In this document: positions 47,290-58,517 of the stretch, piece by piece
Layout of the letters: every line of letters begins with the position of its first letter
Numbering within the stretch: position 1 is the first letter of the stretch
Assembly: GCF_001544915.2 (NCBI RefSeq)
Contig: NZ_FCOE02000033.1
Location: 17,838 to 81,837, forward strand
Length of the DNA: 64,000 bases
From: Caballeronia pedi
Lineage (GTDB): Bacteria; Pseudomonadota; Gammaproteobacteria; Burkholderiales; Burkholderiaceae
Direction: 5' to 3'
Program-made: the position numbers and the translations under genes
Notes under the pieces: generated by a model
Told to the model about the DNA's origin: nothing
The model's input: only the letters and a program-made list of their open reading frames with translations
The model's database searches: none

Positions 47290-48222
47290 ATGAAATTTGC
47301 GTTCGTTTTCCCCGGACAGGGCTCGCAGTCGATCGGCATGCTCAATGCATTCGCCGATCACGCCATCGTGCGCGAAACCGTGCAGCAGGCATCCGACGCG
47401 CTCGGCCAGGATCTCGGCAAGCTGATCGCCGAAGGTCCGGCAGAAGAGTTGAACCTGACGACGAACACGCAGCCCGTCATGCTGACGGCCGCGTACGCGA
47501 TCTACCGCGTGTGGGAAAAGGAAACGGGCCTGAAGCCGGCGCTCGTCGCGGGCCACAGCCTCGGCGAATACACCGCGCTCGTCGCGGCCGGCGCGCTCGC
47601 CTTCGCGGACGCTGTGCCGCTCGTGCGCTTTCGCGCGCAGGCGATGCAAAGCGCCGTGCCGGTAGGCGAGGGCGGCATGGCCGCGATTCTCGGACTCGAT
47701 GACGACACCGTGCGCGCCGTGTGCGCGGAGGCTTCGTCGGCGGGCGTCGTCGAGGCGGTGAACTTCAACGCGCCCGCGCAAGTGGTGATCGCGGGTTCGA
47801 AGGCGGCCGTCGAAAAGGCGTGCGAAGTCGCCAAGGCGAAGGGCGCGAAGCGTGCGCTGCCGCTGCCGGTGTCCGCGCCGTTCCATTCGTCGCTGCTGAA
47901 GCCCGCATCGGATCAGTTGCGCGACTATCTCGCGAACGTCGAGATCAAGGCGCCGCAGATTCCGCTGATCAATAACATCGATGTCGCCATCGTTTCGGAT
48001 CACGCCGCGATCAAGGACGCGCTCGTGCGTCAGGCGGCCGGTCCGGTGCGCTGGGTCGAATGCGTGCAGGCGCTCGCGAAGGAAGGCGTCACGCACGTCA
48101 TCGAATGCGGACCGGGCAAGGTACTCGCGGGTCTGACGAAGCGCATCGACGGCAATCTCGTCGGCGGCTCTATCTTCGATCCGGCCTCGCTCGAGGAAAC
48201 GCGCAAACTGATCGCCGGCTGA
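47290..48222 (+). CDS. fabD: Malonyl-CoA:ACP transacylase
   Basis: 310 residues. Loads malonate on ACP. The nucleophile motif is VAGHSLGEYTALVAAGAL, with Arg in LVRFRAQAMQSAVPVGEGGMAAILG and His in VSAPFHSSLLKPA; N-terminal FVFPGQGSQSIGML. GAGGACG gives a good ribosome site. Followed after 11 bases by fabG. Confidence 0.97.
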   Translation: MKFAFVFPGQGSQSIGMLNAFADHAIVRETVQQASDALGQDLGKLIAEGPAEELNLTTNTQPVMLTAAYAIYRVWEKETGLKPALVAGHSLGEYTALVAAGALAFADAVPLVRFRAQAMQSAVPVGEGGMAAILGLDDDTVRAVCAEASSAGVVEAVNFNAPAQVVIAGSKAAVEKACEVAKAKGAKRALPLPVSAPFHSSLLKPASDQLRDYLANVEIKAPQIPLINNIDVAIVSDHAAIKDALVRQAAGPVRWVECVQALAKEGVTHVIECGPGKVLAGLTKRIDGNLVGGSIFDPASLEETRKLIAG

Positions 48223-48233
48223 GGAACAACGTC

Positions 48234-48974
48234 ATGAGTCTCCAGAATCAAGTAGCAATCGTCACGGGCGCATCGCGCGGCATCGGACGCGCGATCGCGC
48301 TCGAACTCGCGAAGCAGGGCGCGACGGTCATCGGCACGGCGACGAGCGAAAGCGGCGCGGCCGGCATCAGTGAAGCGTTGCAGCAGGCAGGCGGCAAAGG
48401 CCGCGGCGCGGTGCTGAACGTGAACGACGCGGCCGCGGCGGATGCCTTCATCGACGGCATCGTGAAGGAATTCGGCGCGCTGAATGTGCTCGTCAACAAC
48501 GCGGGCATCACCAAAGATCAACTCGCGATGCGCATGAAGGACGACGAGTTCGACGCCGTCATCGATACGAATTTGCGCGCGGTCTTCCGCCTGTCGCGCG
48601 CCGTGCTGCGCCCGATGATGAAGGCGCGCGGCGGCCGTATCATCAACATCACGTCGGTGGTCGGTTCGTCGGGCAATCCAGGTCAGGCCAACTATGCCGC
48701 CGCGAAGGCCGGCGTCGCGGGCATGACGCGCGCGCTCGCGCGGGAAATCGGCAGCCGCGGCATCACCGTGAACTGCATCGCGCCGGGCTTCATCGACACC
48801 GATATGACCAAGGTTCTGCCGGAAGAGCAGCGCACCGCGCTCACCGCGCAGATTCCGCTCGGCCGGCTGGGCGCGCCAGAAGATATCGCGCATGCCGTGG
48901 CGTTTCTTGCATCACCGTTTGCCGGCTATATCACCGGCACGACGCTGCACGTGAACGGCGGCATGTACATGTAA
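48234..48974 (+). CDS. fabG: 3-oxoacyl-ACP reductase
   Basis: 246 residues of the short-chain dehydrogenase family. NADPH-binding TGASRGIGRAIA, NNAGITKD, and the catalytic Ser-Tyr-Lys in TSVVGSSGNPGQANYAAAKAG. It reduces beta-ketoacyl-ACP in each elongation cycle. The start ATG 48234 has GAGGAAC upstream. The next 250 bases before acpP carry no gene and include a TAAAAT box at 49175-49180 that may drive acpP. Confidence 0.97.
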   Translation: MSLQNQVAIVTGASRGIGRAIALELAKQGATVIGTATSESGAAGISEALQQAGGKGRGAVLNVNDAAAADAFIDGIVKEFGALNVLVNNAGITKDQLAMRMKDDEFDAVIDTNLRAVFRLSRAVLRPMMKARGGRIINITSVVGSSGNPGQANYAAAKAGVAGMTRALAREIGSRGITVNCIAPGFIDTDMTKVLPEEQRTALTAQIPLGRLGAPEDIAHAVAFLASPFAGYITGTTLHVNGGMYM

Positions 48975-49224
48975 GGCCTTAATAGGCATTTCGCTGAAAT
49001 TCGCTTAATATCCGCGCCGGGACGGGCGCGTGAAATGCTCTGAGGAGCATCTGTGCACCGTTCCAGCGCGGCAGTGAAGAATCGATGCGAAGCCAGCCAC
49101 AGCCCTCTTGATGCAGGGCGGCGGACGGCGGAGCATGGCAACTGACGCGCCGTATTTTGCGGGTCCAAACCTGATAAAATGCGCGCACTCGTATTTTTGA
49201 ACTTTTTTCCCCTCGGAGGGCTGC

Positions 49225-49464
49225 ATGGACAACATCGAACAGCGCGTGAAGAAGATCGTCGCCGAACAACTGGGCGTGGCGGAAGCCGAAATCAAGAACG
49301 AAGCGTCGTTCGTGAACGATCTGGGCGCTGACTCGCTCGATACGGTCGAACTCGTGATGGCGCTGGAAGACGAATTCGGCATGGAAATTCCCGATGAAGA
49401 GGCCGAAAAGATCACCACGGTTCAGCAGGCGATCGATTACGCTCGCGCGAACGTCAAGGCCTGA
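49225..49464 (+). CDS. acpP: Acyl carrier protein
   Basis: 79 residues, acidic helical protein carrying the growing acyl chain on the phosphopantetheine arm attached to Ser in [11 protein letters not shown]. Starts [25 protein letters not shown] ribosome site. It is the substrate of FabD, FabF, FabG, FabH, PlsX and AcpS, all encoded in this window. A large terminator follows. Confidence 0.98.
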
Positions 49465-49530
49465 GGCCGGACGCGCCAGCGACTCATCGCTCGACCAGCC
49501 GATGCATCGTCGCTGCAAACCGATTTGACA

Positions 49531-49580
49531 GCCACAGGGCACACAGGGCGGTTTCCTGTGGCCGCTGTGGCTTTTGTTTT
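49531..49580 (+). terminator. Terminator after acpP
   Basis: A compound hairpin: outer GCCACAG/CTGTGGC and inner CACAGG/CCTGTG stems, followed by TTTTGTTTTT. It separates the acpP message from fabF. Confidence 0.85.
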
Positions 49581-49607
49581 TCGTCATTCTATGGATAAGG
49601 GGTTACC

Positions 49608-50846
49608 GTGAGCCGTCGTCGAGTTGTTGTTACAGGCCTGGGGCTCGTGTCGCCTGTCGGCAATACTGTTGCCGACGGCTGGGCCAATCTGGTCGCGGGC
49701 AAGTCGGGCATCGCCAATATCACGAAGTTCGACGCAACGAACTTCTCCACGCGTTTCGCCGGCGAGGTGAAGGGCTTCAACATCGAAGACTACATGCCCG
49801 CCAAGGAAGCGCGCCATATGGATACCTTCATCCATTTTGGCTTTGCGGCGGGCGTTCAGGCCATGCAGGACAGCGGCCTCGAAATCACCGATGAAAACGC
49901 CGAGCGCGTGGGCGTCGTGGTCGGCTCGGGCATCGGCGGTCTGCCGATGATCGAAGTCACGCAGACCGAACTGCTCAACCGCGGCCCGCGCCGCATTTCG
50001 CCGTTCTTCGTGCCGGCGTCGATCATCAACATGATCTCCGGCCATCTGTCGATCCGTTTCGGCCTGAAGGGCCCGAACCTGTCGATGGTCACGGCCTGCA
50101 CCACCGGTCTGCATTGCATCGGCGAGGCATCGCGCCTGATCGAATACGGCGACGCGGATGTCATGATCGCCGGCGGCGCGGAAGCCACGGTGTCGCCGCT
50201 CGGCATCGGCGGTTTCGCGGCGGCGCGCGCGCTGTCGCAGCGCAACGACGATCCCGCGACGGCCAGCCGTCCGTGGGACACCGACCGCGACGGCTTCGTG
50301 CTCGGCGAAGGCGCGGGCGTGATGGTGCTCGAAGAGTACGAGCATGCGAAGAAGCGCGGCGCGAAGATCTACGCCGAAGTGCTCGGCTACGGCATGAGCG
50401 GCGACGCGTATCACATGACCGCGCCGCCGGAAGACGGCGACGGCGGCCGCCGCGCGATGGTCAATGCGATGAAGAACGCGCGTGTGAACGCCGATGAAGT
50501 GAACTACGTCAACGCGCACGGCACGTCGACGCCGCTCGGCGATATCGCTGAGACCATCGGCATCACGCGCGCGCTCGGCGATCAAGCGAAGAAGGCCGTG
50601 GTGAACTCCACCAAGTCGATGACCGGCCACCTGCTGGGCGGCGCGGGCGGCCTGGAGTCGGTCTTCACCGTGCTGGCGATTCACAATCAGGTGTCGCCGC
50701 CGACCATCAACATCTTCAACCAGGATCCGAAATGCGACCTGGACTACTGCGCGAACACCGCGCGGGAAATGAAGATCGACGTGGCGGTGAAGAACTCGTT
50801 CGGCTTCGGCGGAACGAACGGCTCGCTCGTCTTCAAGCGCCACTGA
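49608..50846 (+). CDS. fabF: Beta-ketoacyl-ACP synthase II
   Basis: 412 residues, elongating condensing enzyme. Cys in VTACTTGLHCIGEASRLI, His in NAHGTSTPLGD and His in SMTGHLLGGAGGLES form the active site. GTG start followed by SRRRVVVTGLGLVSPVGNT. A TAAGG site lies upstream. Last of the fatty-acid genes before the envelope-stress genes. Confidence 0.96.
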   Translation: MSRRRVVVTGLGLVSPVGNTVADGWANLVAGKSGIANITKFDATNFSTRFAGEVKGFNIEDYMPAKEARHMDTFIHFGFAAGVQAMQDSGLEITDENAERVGVVVGSGIGGLPMIEVTQTELLNRGPRRISPFFVPASIINMISGHLSIRFGLKGPNLSMVTACTTGLHCIGEASRLIEYGDADVMIAGGAEATVSPLGIGGFAAARALSQRNDDPATASRPWDTDRDGFVLGEGAGVMVLEEYEHAKKRGAKIYAEVLGYGMSGDAYHMTAPPEDGDGGRRAMVNAMKNARVNADEVNYVNAHGTSTPLGDIAETIGITRALGDQAKKAVVNSTKSMTGHLLGGAGGLESVFTVLAIHNQVSPPTINIFNQDPKCDLDYCANTAREMKIDVAVKNSFGFGGTNGSLVFKRH

Positions 50847-50877
50847 GCACGGCGCGCTCGTCATCACGGGGATCCCT

Positions 50878-51345
50878 ATGACGGGCGCGTGCGTGGAACG
50901 GCCGCATCGTGACACCGGCTCGACGCCGGGCGTCGCGATGCGGCCGTCGCGTTTTCTGCGGGTGGCGTCGATTGCATTCATGGCGGTCGCGGGCGCAGCG
51001 GTTTTCCAGTGCGTTTTCGCGCACGCCGAACACGTCGGGCATGCTGCTGTGGCTTGTGCGGCAACGGTGGCGGCGCTCGGCCTCGCGTCATATCGATGGA
51101 CGCGCGCTCAGCCAAGGGCGATCAGCCTGCGCTCGGACGGTCTCACGATCGTGAGCCGAAGCGGCGAAACGCGGCACACGCGTATCACGGGATGCGCTCA
51201 GTGGGCCGGGCGGCTCCTCGCGCTGACGCTGGTCGATGCGCGCGGGCGGCGCGAAACGCTTGTCGTCGCGGCCGATTCCGTCGATGCCGACACCTTTCGC
51301 CAGCTTTCCGTCCAGGCGCGCCGCGCCGCCGCGTCTCACCTGTAA
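50878..51345 (+). CDS. Small membrane protein, possibly YgfX/CptA-like
   Basis: 155 residues with two adjacent hydrophobic segments (FLRVASIAFMAVAGAAVFQCVFA and HAAVACAATVAALGLASYRW) and a C-terminal soluble beta-rich part (ISLRSDGLTIVSRSGETRHTRITGCAQWAGRLLALTLVD). The layout of two helices followed by a small beta domain is like YgfX/CptA proteins, which lie between fabF and rpoE in some beta- and gammaproteobacteria. The family call is tentative. Start could be the ATG at 50878 or an internal ATG 20 codons later. Confidence 0.65.
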   Translation: MTGACVERPHRDTGSTPGVAMRPSRFLRVASIAFMAVAGAAVFQCVFAHAEHVGHAAVACAATVAALGLASYRWTRAQPRAISLRSDGLTIVSRSGETRHTRITGCAQWAGRLLALTLVDARGRRETLVVAADSVDADTFRQLSVQARRAAASHL

Positions 51346-51373
51346 CGACTGTAACGGCCCATGAGCGTTCCGG

Positions 51374-51400
51374 TTGCCTTACAGGCGGTAACGCTACAAT
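51374..51400 (+). promoter_or_regulatory. Possible promoter upstream of rpoE
   Basis: TTGCCT (51374-51379) and TACAAT (51395-51400) are spaced by only 15 bases. Weak but correctly placed 41 bases before the rpoE start. Confidence 0.35.
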
Positions 51401-51440
51401 AGCCCTCCGCGCAACACCCCAAGTTAAACGGATTTCCCAG

Positions 51441-52040
51441 GTGAGCGAAAAAGAAATCGACCAATTGCTGGTCGAGCGTGTCCAGAAGGGCGACAAGGCT
51501 GCGTTCGAACTGCTGGTCGCCAAATACCACCGCAAGATCATTCGGCTGATCTCGCGCCTCGTGCGCGACCCCGCCGAGGTCGAGGACGTCGCCCAGGACG
51601 CCTTCATCAAGGCCTACCGCGCGCTGCCGCAGTTTCGGGGCGAATCGGCCTTCTATACATGGCTCTACCGGATTGCGGTCAACACCGCAAAGAACTATCT
51701 TGCGACGCAGGGCCGCCGTGCTCCCACATCTACCGAAGCCGATGCTGAAGAAGCGGAAACTTTCTCCGACGCGGACCAACTAAGGGATATCAACACGCCC
51801 GAGTCGATGTTGATGAGCAAGCAGATCGCTCAGACGGTCAACGCCGCGATGGCGTTGCTGCCGGAGGAACTGCGCACCGCCATCACGCTCCGGGAGATTG
51901 AAGGACTGAGTTACGAGGAAATCGCCGAAATGATGGATTGCCCGATCGGCACCGTCAGATCGAGAATTTTTCGTGCTCGCGAAGCCATTGCGGCAAAATT
52001 GCGTCCGTTGTTGGACACTCCCGAAGGCAAGCGCTGGTAA
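51441..52040 (+). CDS. rpoE: RNA polymerase sigma factor RpoE (AlgU type)
   Basis: 199 residues, extracytoplasmic-function sigma factor. Region 2: AFELLVAKYHRKIIRLISRLVRDPAEVEDVAQDAFIKAYRALPQFRGESAFYTWLYRIAVNTAKNYL. Region 4: LPEELRTAITLREIEGLSYEEIAEMMDCPIGTVRSRIFRAREAIAAKL. It controls the envelope-stress response with the following anti-sigma genes rseA and rseB. Start is GTG (GTGAGCGAAAAAG) after CCCAGG. Confidence 0.97.
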   Translation: MSEKEIDQLLVERVQKGDKAAFELLVAKYHRKIIRLISRLVRDPAEVEDVAQDAFIKAYRALPQFRGESAFYTWLYRIAVNTAKNYLATQGRRAPTSTEADAEEAETFSDADQLRDINTPESMLMSKQIAQTVNAAMALLPEELRTAITLREIEGLSYEEIAEMMDCPIGTVRSRIFRAREAIAAKLRPLLDTPEGKRW

Positions 52041-52121
52041 GCGGCGCAAATCCTCGGGGCAAGGGCGCGATATCTGGGTTGGTGGTGTCACAACGGGGTG
52101 TGGTCAAAGATGGGGAGCATC

Positions 52122-52757
52122 ATGGGGTCGGTCTCGATGCAGAATCAAACACAGGCAGGTCCGCGCGGCGAGCGCATGTCGGCGTTCGTCGACGGTGAAT
52201 CGCTCGACGAGATTGGCAGTGTCAGCCAGTTTCTCGCGGAACTGAAAAACGACGATCGCGCGGCATGGTCGGCCTATCACCTGATCGGCGACGCGCTGCG
52301 CTCCGACGATCTCGCGGTCAGCCCGGCGCGCAGCAGCGTGTTCATGGCCGCATTCTCCGAACGTTTCGAGGCGGAAGCGCACGTGCTGGCGCCGGCGGCG
52401 CTGCCAGCCGCAGCGGCGAAAGCGCGTGGCGGCATGCTGCGCCGTCGCGTGATGCCGGCTTTCGCGGTGGCCGCGGCCGCCGCCACGCTGACGTGGATCG
52501 TGGTGCCGCAGCTGCAAGGCGTGGACAGCCACTCCGGCGCGCAGGTGGCGAGCGTCGCACCGGCGGATTCGATGCAGCGCGTGGCGCTCGCGTCGGTGCC
52601 GGCGGCGACCACGCGCACGCCGATCGTGGAAGCGAACATCATCCGCGACGCCAGTCTCGACCAGTATCTCGAAGCGCATCAGCAGTTCTCTCAACAGCCT
52701 GTGATGCCAGGTTCCATGCCCTTGATTCGCGCGGCGGCTACATCGCAGAGTCAATAA
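52122..52757 (+). CDS. rseA: Anti-sigma-E factor RseA/MucA
   Basis: About 211 residues. The cytoplasmic N-terminal domain (ERMSAFVDGESLDEIGSVSQFLAELKNDDRAAWSAYHLIGDALRS) binds RpoE; a transmembrane helix follows (VMPAFAVAAAAATLTWIVV); the C-terminal ~110 residues are periplasmic, where DegS-type cleavage would begin signalling. ATG 52122 has GGGGAG just upstream; ATGs four or eight codons earlier are alternatives. It begins about 80 bases after rpoE. Confidence 0.88.
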   Translation: MGSVSMQNQTQAGPRGERMSAFVDGESLDEIGSVSQFLAELKNDDRAAWSAYHLIGDALRSDDLAVSPARSSVFMAAFSERFEAEAHVLAPAALPAAAAKARGGMLRRRVMPAFAVAAAAATLTWIVVPQLQGVDSHSGAQVASVAPADSMQRVALASVPAATTRTPIVEANIIRDASLDQYLEAHQQFSQQPVMPGSMPLIRAAATSQSQ

Positions 52758-52761
52758 TTTG

Positions 52762-53805
52762 ATGCCGAGTGTGCGGTTGACTAAAACGAACTATTGGGGA
52801 CGGCTGCCGGCGTTGATGCTCTGCGCAGCCGCGTTGTTGACAGCGGCATCGGCCAGTTTTGCGCAGGGAGACGATCCCGCAGCGACCCGCAAATCGGCCG
52901 CCACGCTGCTCAACCGCATTCACGAAGCGGCGCAACAGCAGAATTACGAAGGCACGTTCGTCTATCAGCGTGGCGCGACGGTTCAATCGTCGCGCATCAC
53001 GCATGTCGCCACGCGCGGCGACGGCGAATACGAATCGCTCGAAAGTCTCGACGGCGCGCCGCGCAAGATGCTGCGTCACGACGACGACATGTTCACGTTC
53101 GTGCCCGAGCGGCATTTGCTCGTGGTCGAACATCGGCAGAACCGGGATTCGTTCCCCGCGCTGCTGGCAACCAGCGGCGATCAGGTGCTGTCCGTCTACG
53201 AGCCGAAGCTGCTCGGCAACGACCGCGTCGCGGGCGTGGACAGCCAGGTGCTGGAACTCGATCCGAAAGATTCCTACCGTTTCGCTTACAAGTTGTGGGC
53301 CGACACCAAAACCGGCTTGCTGCTGCGCGCGCAGACGCTCGATCCGGACGGCCAGGTGCTCGAACAGCTTTCGTTCTCGCAAGTGCGCATCGGCGGGCCG
53401 ATCGACAAGGCGCCGATCGCGAACGGCATTCGCAGCACGTCGGGCTGGACCATCGTGCGGCCGCCGGTGCAGCCGGTCGACATGGAAGCGCAGGGCTGGC
53501 AACTCGCGCCGAATATCGCGGGCTTTCGCAAGATTCGCGAATTGCGCCGTCCGATGGCGTCGAGCCAGCAGGGCCAGCCGCCGATTCCGGTCGACCAGGC
53601 CGTGTTCTCCGATGGCCTCGCCACGATCTCGGTTTTCGTCGAGCCGGTGGAGAAAAGCACGCGCAAGGAAGGCGCGGGCAACAGCGGCGCCACGCACGTA
53701 CTGGTGAAGCGCCGCGGGGATTTCTGGATCACCTTGCTGGGGGAAGTGCCGCAAGCCACGTTGCAGCAATTTGCTTCTACCATAGAATACAAGCCTTCCA
53801 AGTAA
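52762..53805 (+). CDS. rseB: Periplasmic sigma-E regulator RseB/MucB
   Basis: About 347 residues. Signal peptide ending in SASFAQ; mature MucB/RseB lipid-binding fold with LLNRIHEAAQQQNYEGTFVYQRGATVQSSRITHV and the C-terminal domain with GWQLAPNIAGFRKIRELRRPM and VFSDGLATISVFVEPV. It protects RseA from cleavage and senses mislocalised lipid or LPS. The start may be the ATG at 52762 or a TTG one codon before. Confidence 0.92.
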   Translation: MPSVRLTKTNYWGRLPALMLCAAALLTAASASFAQGDDPAATRKSAATLLNRIHEAAQQQNYEGTFVYQRGATVQSSRITHVATRGDGEYESLESLDGAPRKMLRHDDDMFTFVPERHLLVVEHRQNRDSFPALLATSGDQVLSVYEPKLLGNDRVAGVDSQVLELDPKDSYRFAYKLWADTKTGLLLRAQTLDPDGQVLEQLSFSQVRIGGPIDKAPIANGIRSTSGWTIVRPPVQPVDMEAQGWQLAPNIAGFRKIRELRRPMASSQQGQPPIPVDQAVFSDGLATISVFVEPVEKSTRKEGAGNSGATHVLVKRRGDFWITLLGEVPQATLQQFASTIEYKPSK

Positions 53806-53827
53806 TCCAGATCCCGGCCTCCAACCT

Positions 53828-55375
53828 ATGAGCAACTTCTCGCTGCGCAAGTTCATCGCGGCCGCGGCGCTCGCCGTGTGCCTGCCGTTCGTATCGCAAT
53901 CTGCGTCGGCGGCGGCGCCCACGGTGAACCTGCCAGACTTCACGACGCTCGTCGACAGGGTCGGGCCTTCGGTCGTGAACATTCGCACGACTTCGCGCGT
54001 CGGTACCAGCAGCGATCTGCGCGGCCTGCCGCCCGGTCTCGACGACGGCGACATGTCCGAATTCTTCCGCCGCTTCTTCGGCATTCCGATGCCCGGCCAA
54101 CCCCCGCGCGGCGGCGGCGGAGGCGGTGGTGGCGGCAATAACGGCGGCGGCAGCGGCGGCGATCAGGGCAAGGGCGGCAGCCGGAGCGCGCCCGACGACA
54201 ACCAGGACAACTCGGAACAAAGCAGCGGCGTCGGCTCGGGCTTCATCCTCTCGACGGACGGCTACGTGATGACCAACGCGCACGTCGTGGACGACGCGGA
54301 CACCATCTACGTCACGCTCACGGACAAGCGCGAATTCAAGGCGCGTCTCGTCGGTGTCGACGAGCGCACGGACGTGGCCGTCGTGAAGATCAGCGCGACG
54401 AACCTGCCCGCCATCACCATCGGCGATTCGAACAAGGTGCGCGTCGGCGAATGGGTGCTCGCGATCGGCTCGCCGTTCGGCCTCGACAACACCGTGACCG
54501 CGGGCATCGTCAGCGCGAAGGGGCGCGACACCGGCGATTACCTGCCGTTCATCCAGACCGATGTCGCCGTGAATCCGGGCAACTCGGGCGGTCCGCTCAT
54601 CAACATGGCGGGCGAAGTCATCGGCATCAACTCGCAGATCTACAGCCGCACGGGCGGCTTCATGGGCATTTCGTTCGCGATTCCAATCGATGAAGCGATG
54701 CGCGTGGCCGATCAGCTGAAGACCTCGGGCAAGGTCGTGCGCGGCCGCATCGCGGTGGCGATCGGCGAAGTGACGAAGGACGTCGCTGATTCGCTCGGGC
54801 TGCCGAAGTCGCAGGGCGCGCTCGTCTCGAGCGTCGAATCGGGCGGTCCGGCGGACAAGGCGGGCGTGCAGCCGGGCGACATCATCCTCAAGTTCAACGG
54901 CCAGAACGTCGAGACCGCGACCGATCTGCCGCGCATGGTCGGCGAGACGAAGCCGGGCACGAAGACCACGCTCACGATCTGGCGCAAGGGCCAGACGCGC
55001 GATCTGCCTGTCACCGTCGCCGAGATGCAGCCGGACAAGGTCGCGAAGACCGAGCAGAAGAAGTCGCCGCAGCCGAAGGAGCGCGCGAGCAATTCGCTCG
55101 GGCTCGCGGTGAGCGACATTCCCGCGGATCAGAGAAAGGCGCTGAAGCTGAACAGCGGCGTGCAGGTCGACGCGGTCGAAGGGCCGGCCGCGCGCGCGGG
55201 CTTCCAGAAGGGCGACATCATCCTGCGCATCGGCGATACGGATATCACGAGCGCGAAGCAGTTCGAGGCCGTCGCGCAGAATCTCGATGCCAGCAAGATG
55301 GTCGCGGTGCTCGTGCGTCGCGGCGACAACACGCAGTTCGTGCCGCTGCGCCCGCGCGTGCCGGCGCAGAAGTAA
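53828..55375 (+). CDS. mucD: Periplasmic serine protease MucD/DegQ-type
   Basis: 515 residues. Signal peptide (residues 1-29), then a trypsin-like domain with His152 (NAHVVDD), Asp182 (ERTDVAVV) and Ser253 (NPGNSGGPL), and two PDZ domains (about 300-390 and 420-515). A striking Gly-rich linker with ten consecutive Gly followed by N-N-G-G-G-S-G-G (about 95-115) sits between the signal and protease parts. It degrades misfolded envelope proteins and is the last component of the rpoE operon; rseC is absent. Confidence 0.95.
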   Translation: MSNFSLRKFIAAAALAVCLPFVSQSASAAAPTVNLPDFTTLVDRVGPSVVNIRTTSRVGTSSDLRGLPPGLDDGDMSEFFRRFFGIPMPGQPPRGGGGGGGGGNNGGGSGGDQGKGGSRSAPDDNQDNSEQSSGVGSGFILSTDGYVMTNAHVVDDADTIYVTLTDKREFKARLVGVDERTDVAVVKISATNLPAITIGDSNKVRVGEWVLAIGSPFGLDNTVTAGIVSAKGRDTGDYLPFIQTDVAVNPGNSGGPLINMAGEVIGINSQIYSRTGGFMGISFAIPIDEAMRVADQLKTSGKVVRGRIAVAIGEVTKDVADSLGLPKSQGALVSSVESGGPADKAGVQPGDIILKFNGQNVETATDLPRMVGETKPGTKTTLTIWRKGQTRDLPVTVAEMQPDKVAKTEQKKSPQPKERASNSLGLAVSDIPADQRKALKLNSGVQVDAVEGPAARAGFQKGDIILRIGDTDITSAKQFEAVAQNLDASKMVAVLVRRGDNTQFVPLRPRVPAQK

Positions 55376-55379
55376 GCGC

Positions 55380-55640
55380 ATGACGCGGGTTTCCGGCGCG
55401 CCTTTCGTCCTGTACGGGCGCGCCTGGTGTCATCTGTGCGAGGACATGCGGGCCGAGCTGGAGCCGATCGCGGCGCGACACGGTGTGGCGATCGAGTGGA
55501 TCGACATCGACGAAGATCCGTCGCTGGAGGCGCGTTACAACGAGCGCGTGCCGGTGCTCACGCTCGATGGCGTCGAGTTGTGCCAGTACCGGCTCGACGT
55601 GAGCGCCGTGGACGCTGCGCTCGGCGCGCGCGCGCCGTAA
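55380..55640 (+). CDS. Glutaredoxin-family protein
   Basis: 86 residues with a thioredoxin-like fold and the redox pair CHLC (WCHLCEDM), the cis-Pro in ERVPVLTLDGVELCQYRLD. DUF836/YbbN-like small glutaredoxins often lie next to degP or lepA in Burkholderia. Starts 4 bases after the mucD stop. A terminator follows. Partner unknown. Confidence 0.85.
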   Translation: MTRVSGAPFVLYGRAWCHLCEDMRAELEPIAARHGVAIEWIDIDEDPSLEARYNERVPVLTLDGVELCQYRLDVSAVDAALGARAP

Positions 55641-55713
55641 GGCCGATAAAGGCGAAATCCGACGGGCCACCCCCGTTTTCGGCTAAAATGCTGAAGTTTT
55701 CCCAAAATTTTCA

Positions 55714-55759
55714 AGGCGTGCTCCCGCGTTGGTGAGGGCGCGCCTTTTTCGCTTTTTTT
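55714..55759 (+). terminator. Terminator after the rpoE-mucD-grx unit
   Basis: A long imperfect stem (AGGCGTGCTCCC with GAGGGCGCGCCT, including G-T pairs) followed by two T-runs (TTTTT and TTTTTTT). Confidence 0.75.
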
Positions 55760-55776
55760 GGCTTGATCGGCACTGA

Positions 55777-57567
<1,791 letters not shown>

Positions 57568-57613
57568 CGCTCGGCGCCGCGAAGCAAACAACGATAACAA
57601 CCGGAAGCGATTG

Positions 57614-58507
57614 ATGAATTTCGCACTGATTCTTTTGATTCTCGTCGTCTTGACGGGTATTGCCTGGGTGCTCGACAAGCTGGTGTTTCAACCTCAACGG
57701 CGCCGCGCCGCCGAGGCCGCGGTGGCCGATTTCGACCGCCAGCAGGAACGCGTGGGCGAGCGTTTCGCCGATGAAAACGCCGCGCAGACGCGCGCCCGGC
57801 TGCGCGACGAGAAGCTGCGCCAGCCGTGGTGGCTCGAATACACGGCGAGCTTCTTTCCGGTGATCCTCGCGGTGTTCGTCGTGCGCTCGTTCATCATCGA
57901 GCCGTTCAAGATTCCGTCTGGCTCGATGGTCCCGACGCTGCTCGTCGGCGACTTCATCCTCGTGAACAAGTACGAGTACGGTCTGCGCCTGCCGATCGCC
58001 AACACCAAGCTGACGAACGGCAGCCCGCTCAAGCGCGGCGACGTCGTGGTGTTCCGCTATCCGAAGGACGAATCGGTCGACTACATCAAGCGCGTGATCG
58101 GCCTGCCGGGCGACACCGTCGCGTACGAAGACAAGAAGCTCACGATCAACGGCAAGCCCGTGCCCGAGACGCCGCTGCCGGACTATTTCGACGACGAGCG
58201 CATCGGTTACGCCAAGCAGTTCGAGGAAGATCTCGACGGCCGCAAGAACGCGATCCTGAACAATCCGCAGGTGCCGCCGTTCGTCGTCGGCGCGGACGAC
58301 TTCCCGTTCCGCGACAACTGCAACTACAACGCGCAAGGCGTCACGTGCAAGGTGCCGCCGGGCAACTACTTCATGATGGGCGACAACCGCGACAACAGCG
58401 CGGACAGCCGCTACTGGGGCTTCGTGCCGGACAAGAACATCGTGGGCCGCGCGTTCTTCATCTGGATGAACTTCAGCAATCTGAAGCGCATCGGCTCGTT
58501 CCAGTGA
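57614..58507 (+). CDS. lepB: Signal peptidase I
   Basis: 297 residues. Two N-terminal membrane segments (residues ~2-20 and ~79-92), then the catalytic domain with Ser104 (PSGSMVPTL) and Lys159 (YIKRVIGLPGD), and GDNRDNSADSRYWGFVP near the end. It removes Sec signal peptides on the periplasmic side of the inner membrane. ATG 57614 follows GGAAGCG; a TTG one codon earlier is unlikely. Confidence 0.96.
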   Translation: MNFALILLILVVLTGIAWVLDKLVFQPQRRRAAEAAVADFDRQQERVGERFADENAAQTRARLRDEKLRQPWWLEYTASFFPVILAVFVVRSFIIEPFKIPSGSMVPTLLVGDFILVNKYEYGLRLPIANTKLTNGSPLKRGDVVVFRYPKDESVDYIKRVIGLPGDTVAYEDKKLTINGKPVPETPLPDYFDDERIGYAKQFEEDLDGRKNAILNNPQVPPFVVGADDFPFRDNCNYNAQGVTCKVPPGNYFMMGDNRDNSADSRYWGFVPDKNIVGRAFFIWMNFSNLKRIGSFQ

Positions 58508-58517
58508 CGCGCCGACA

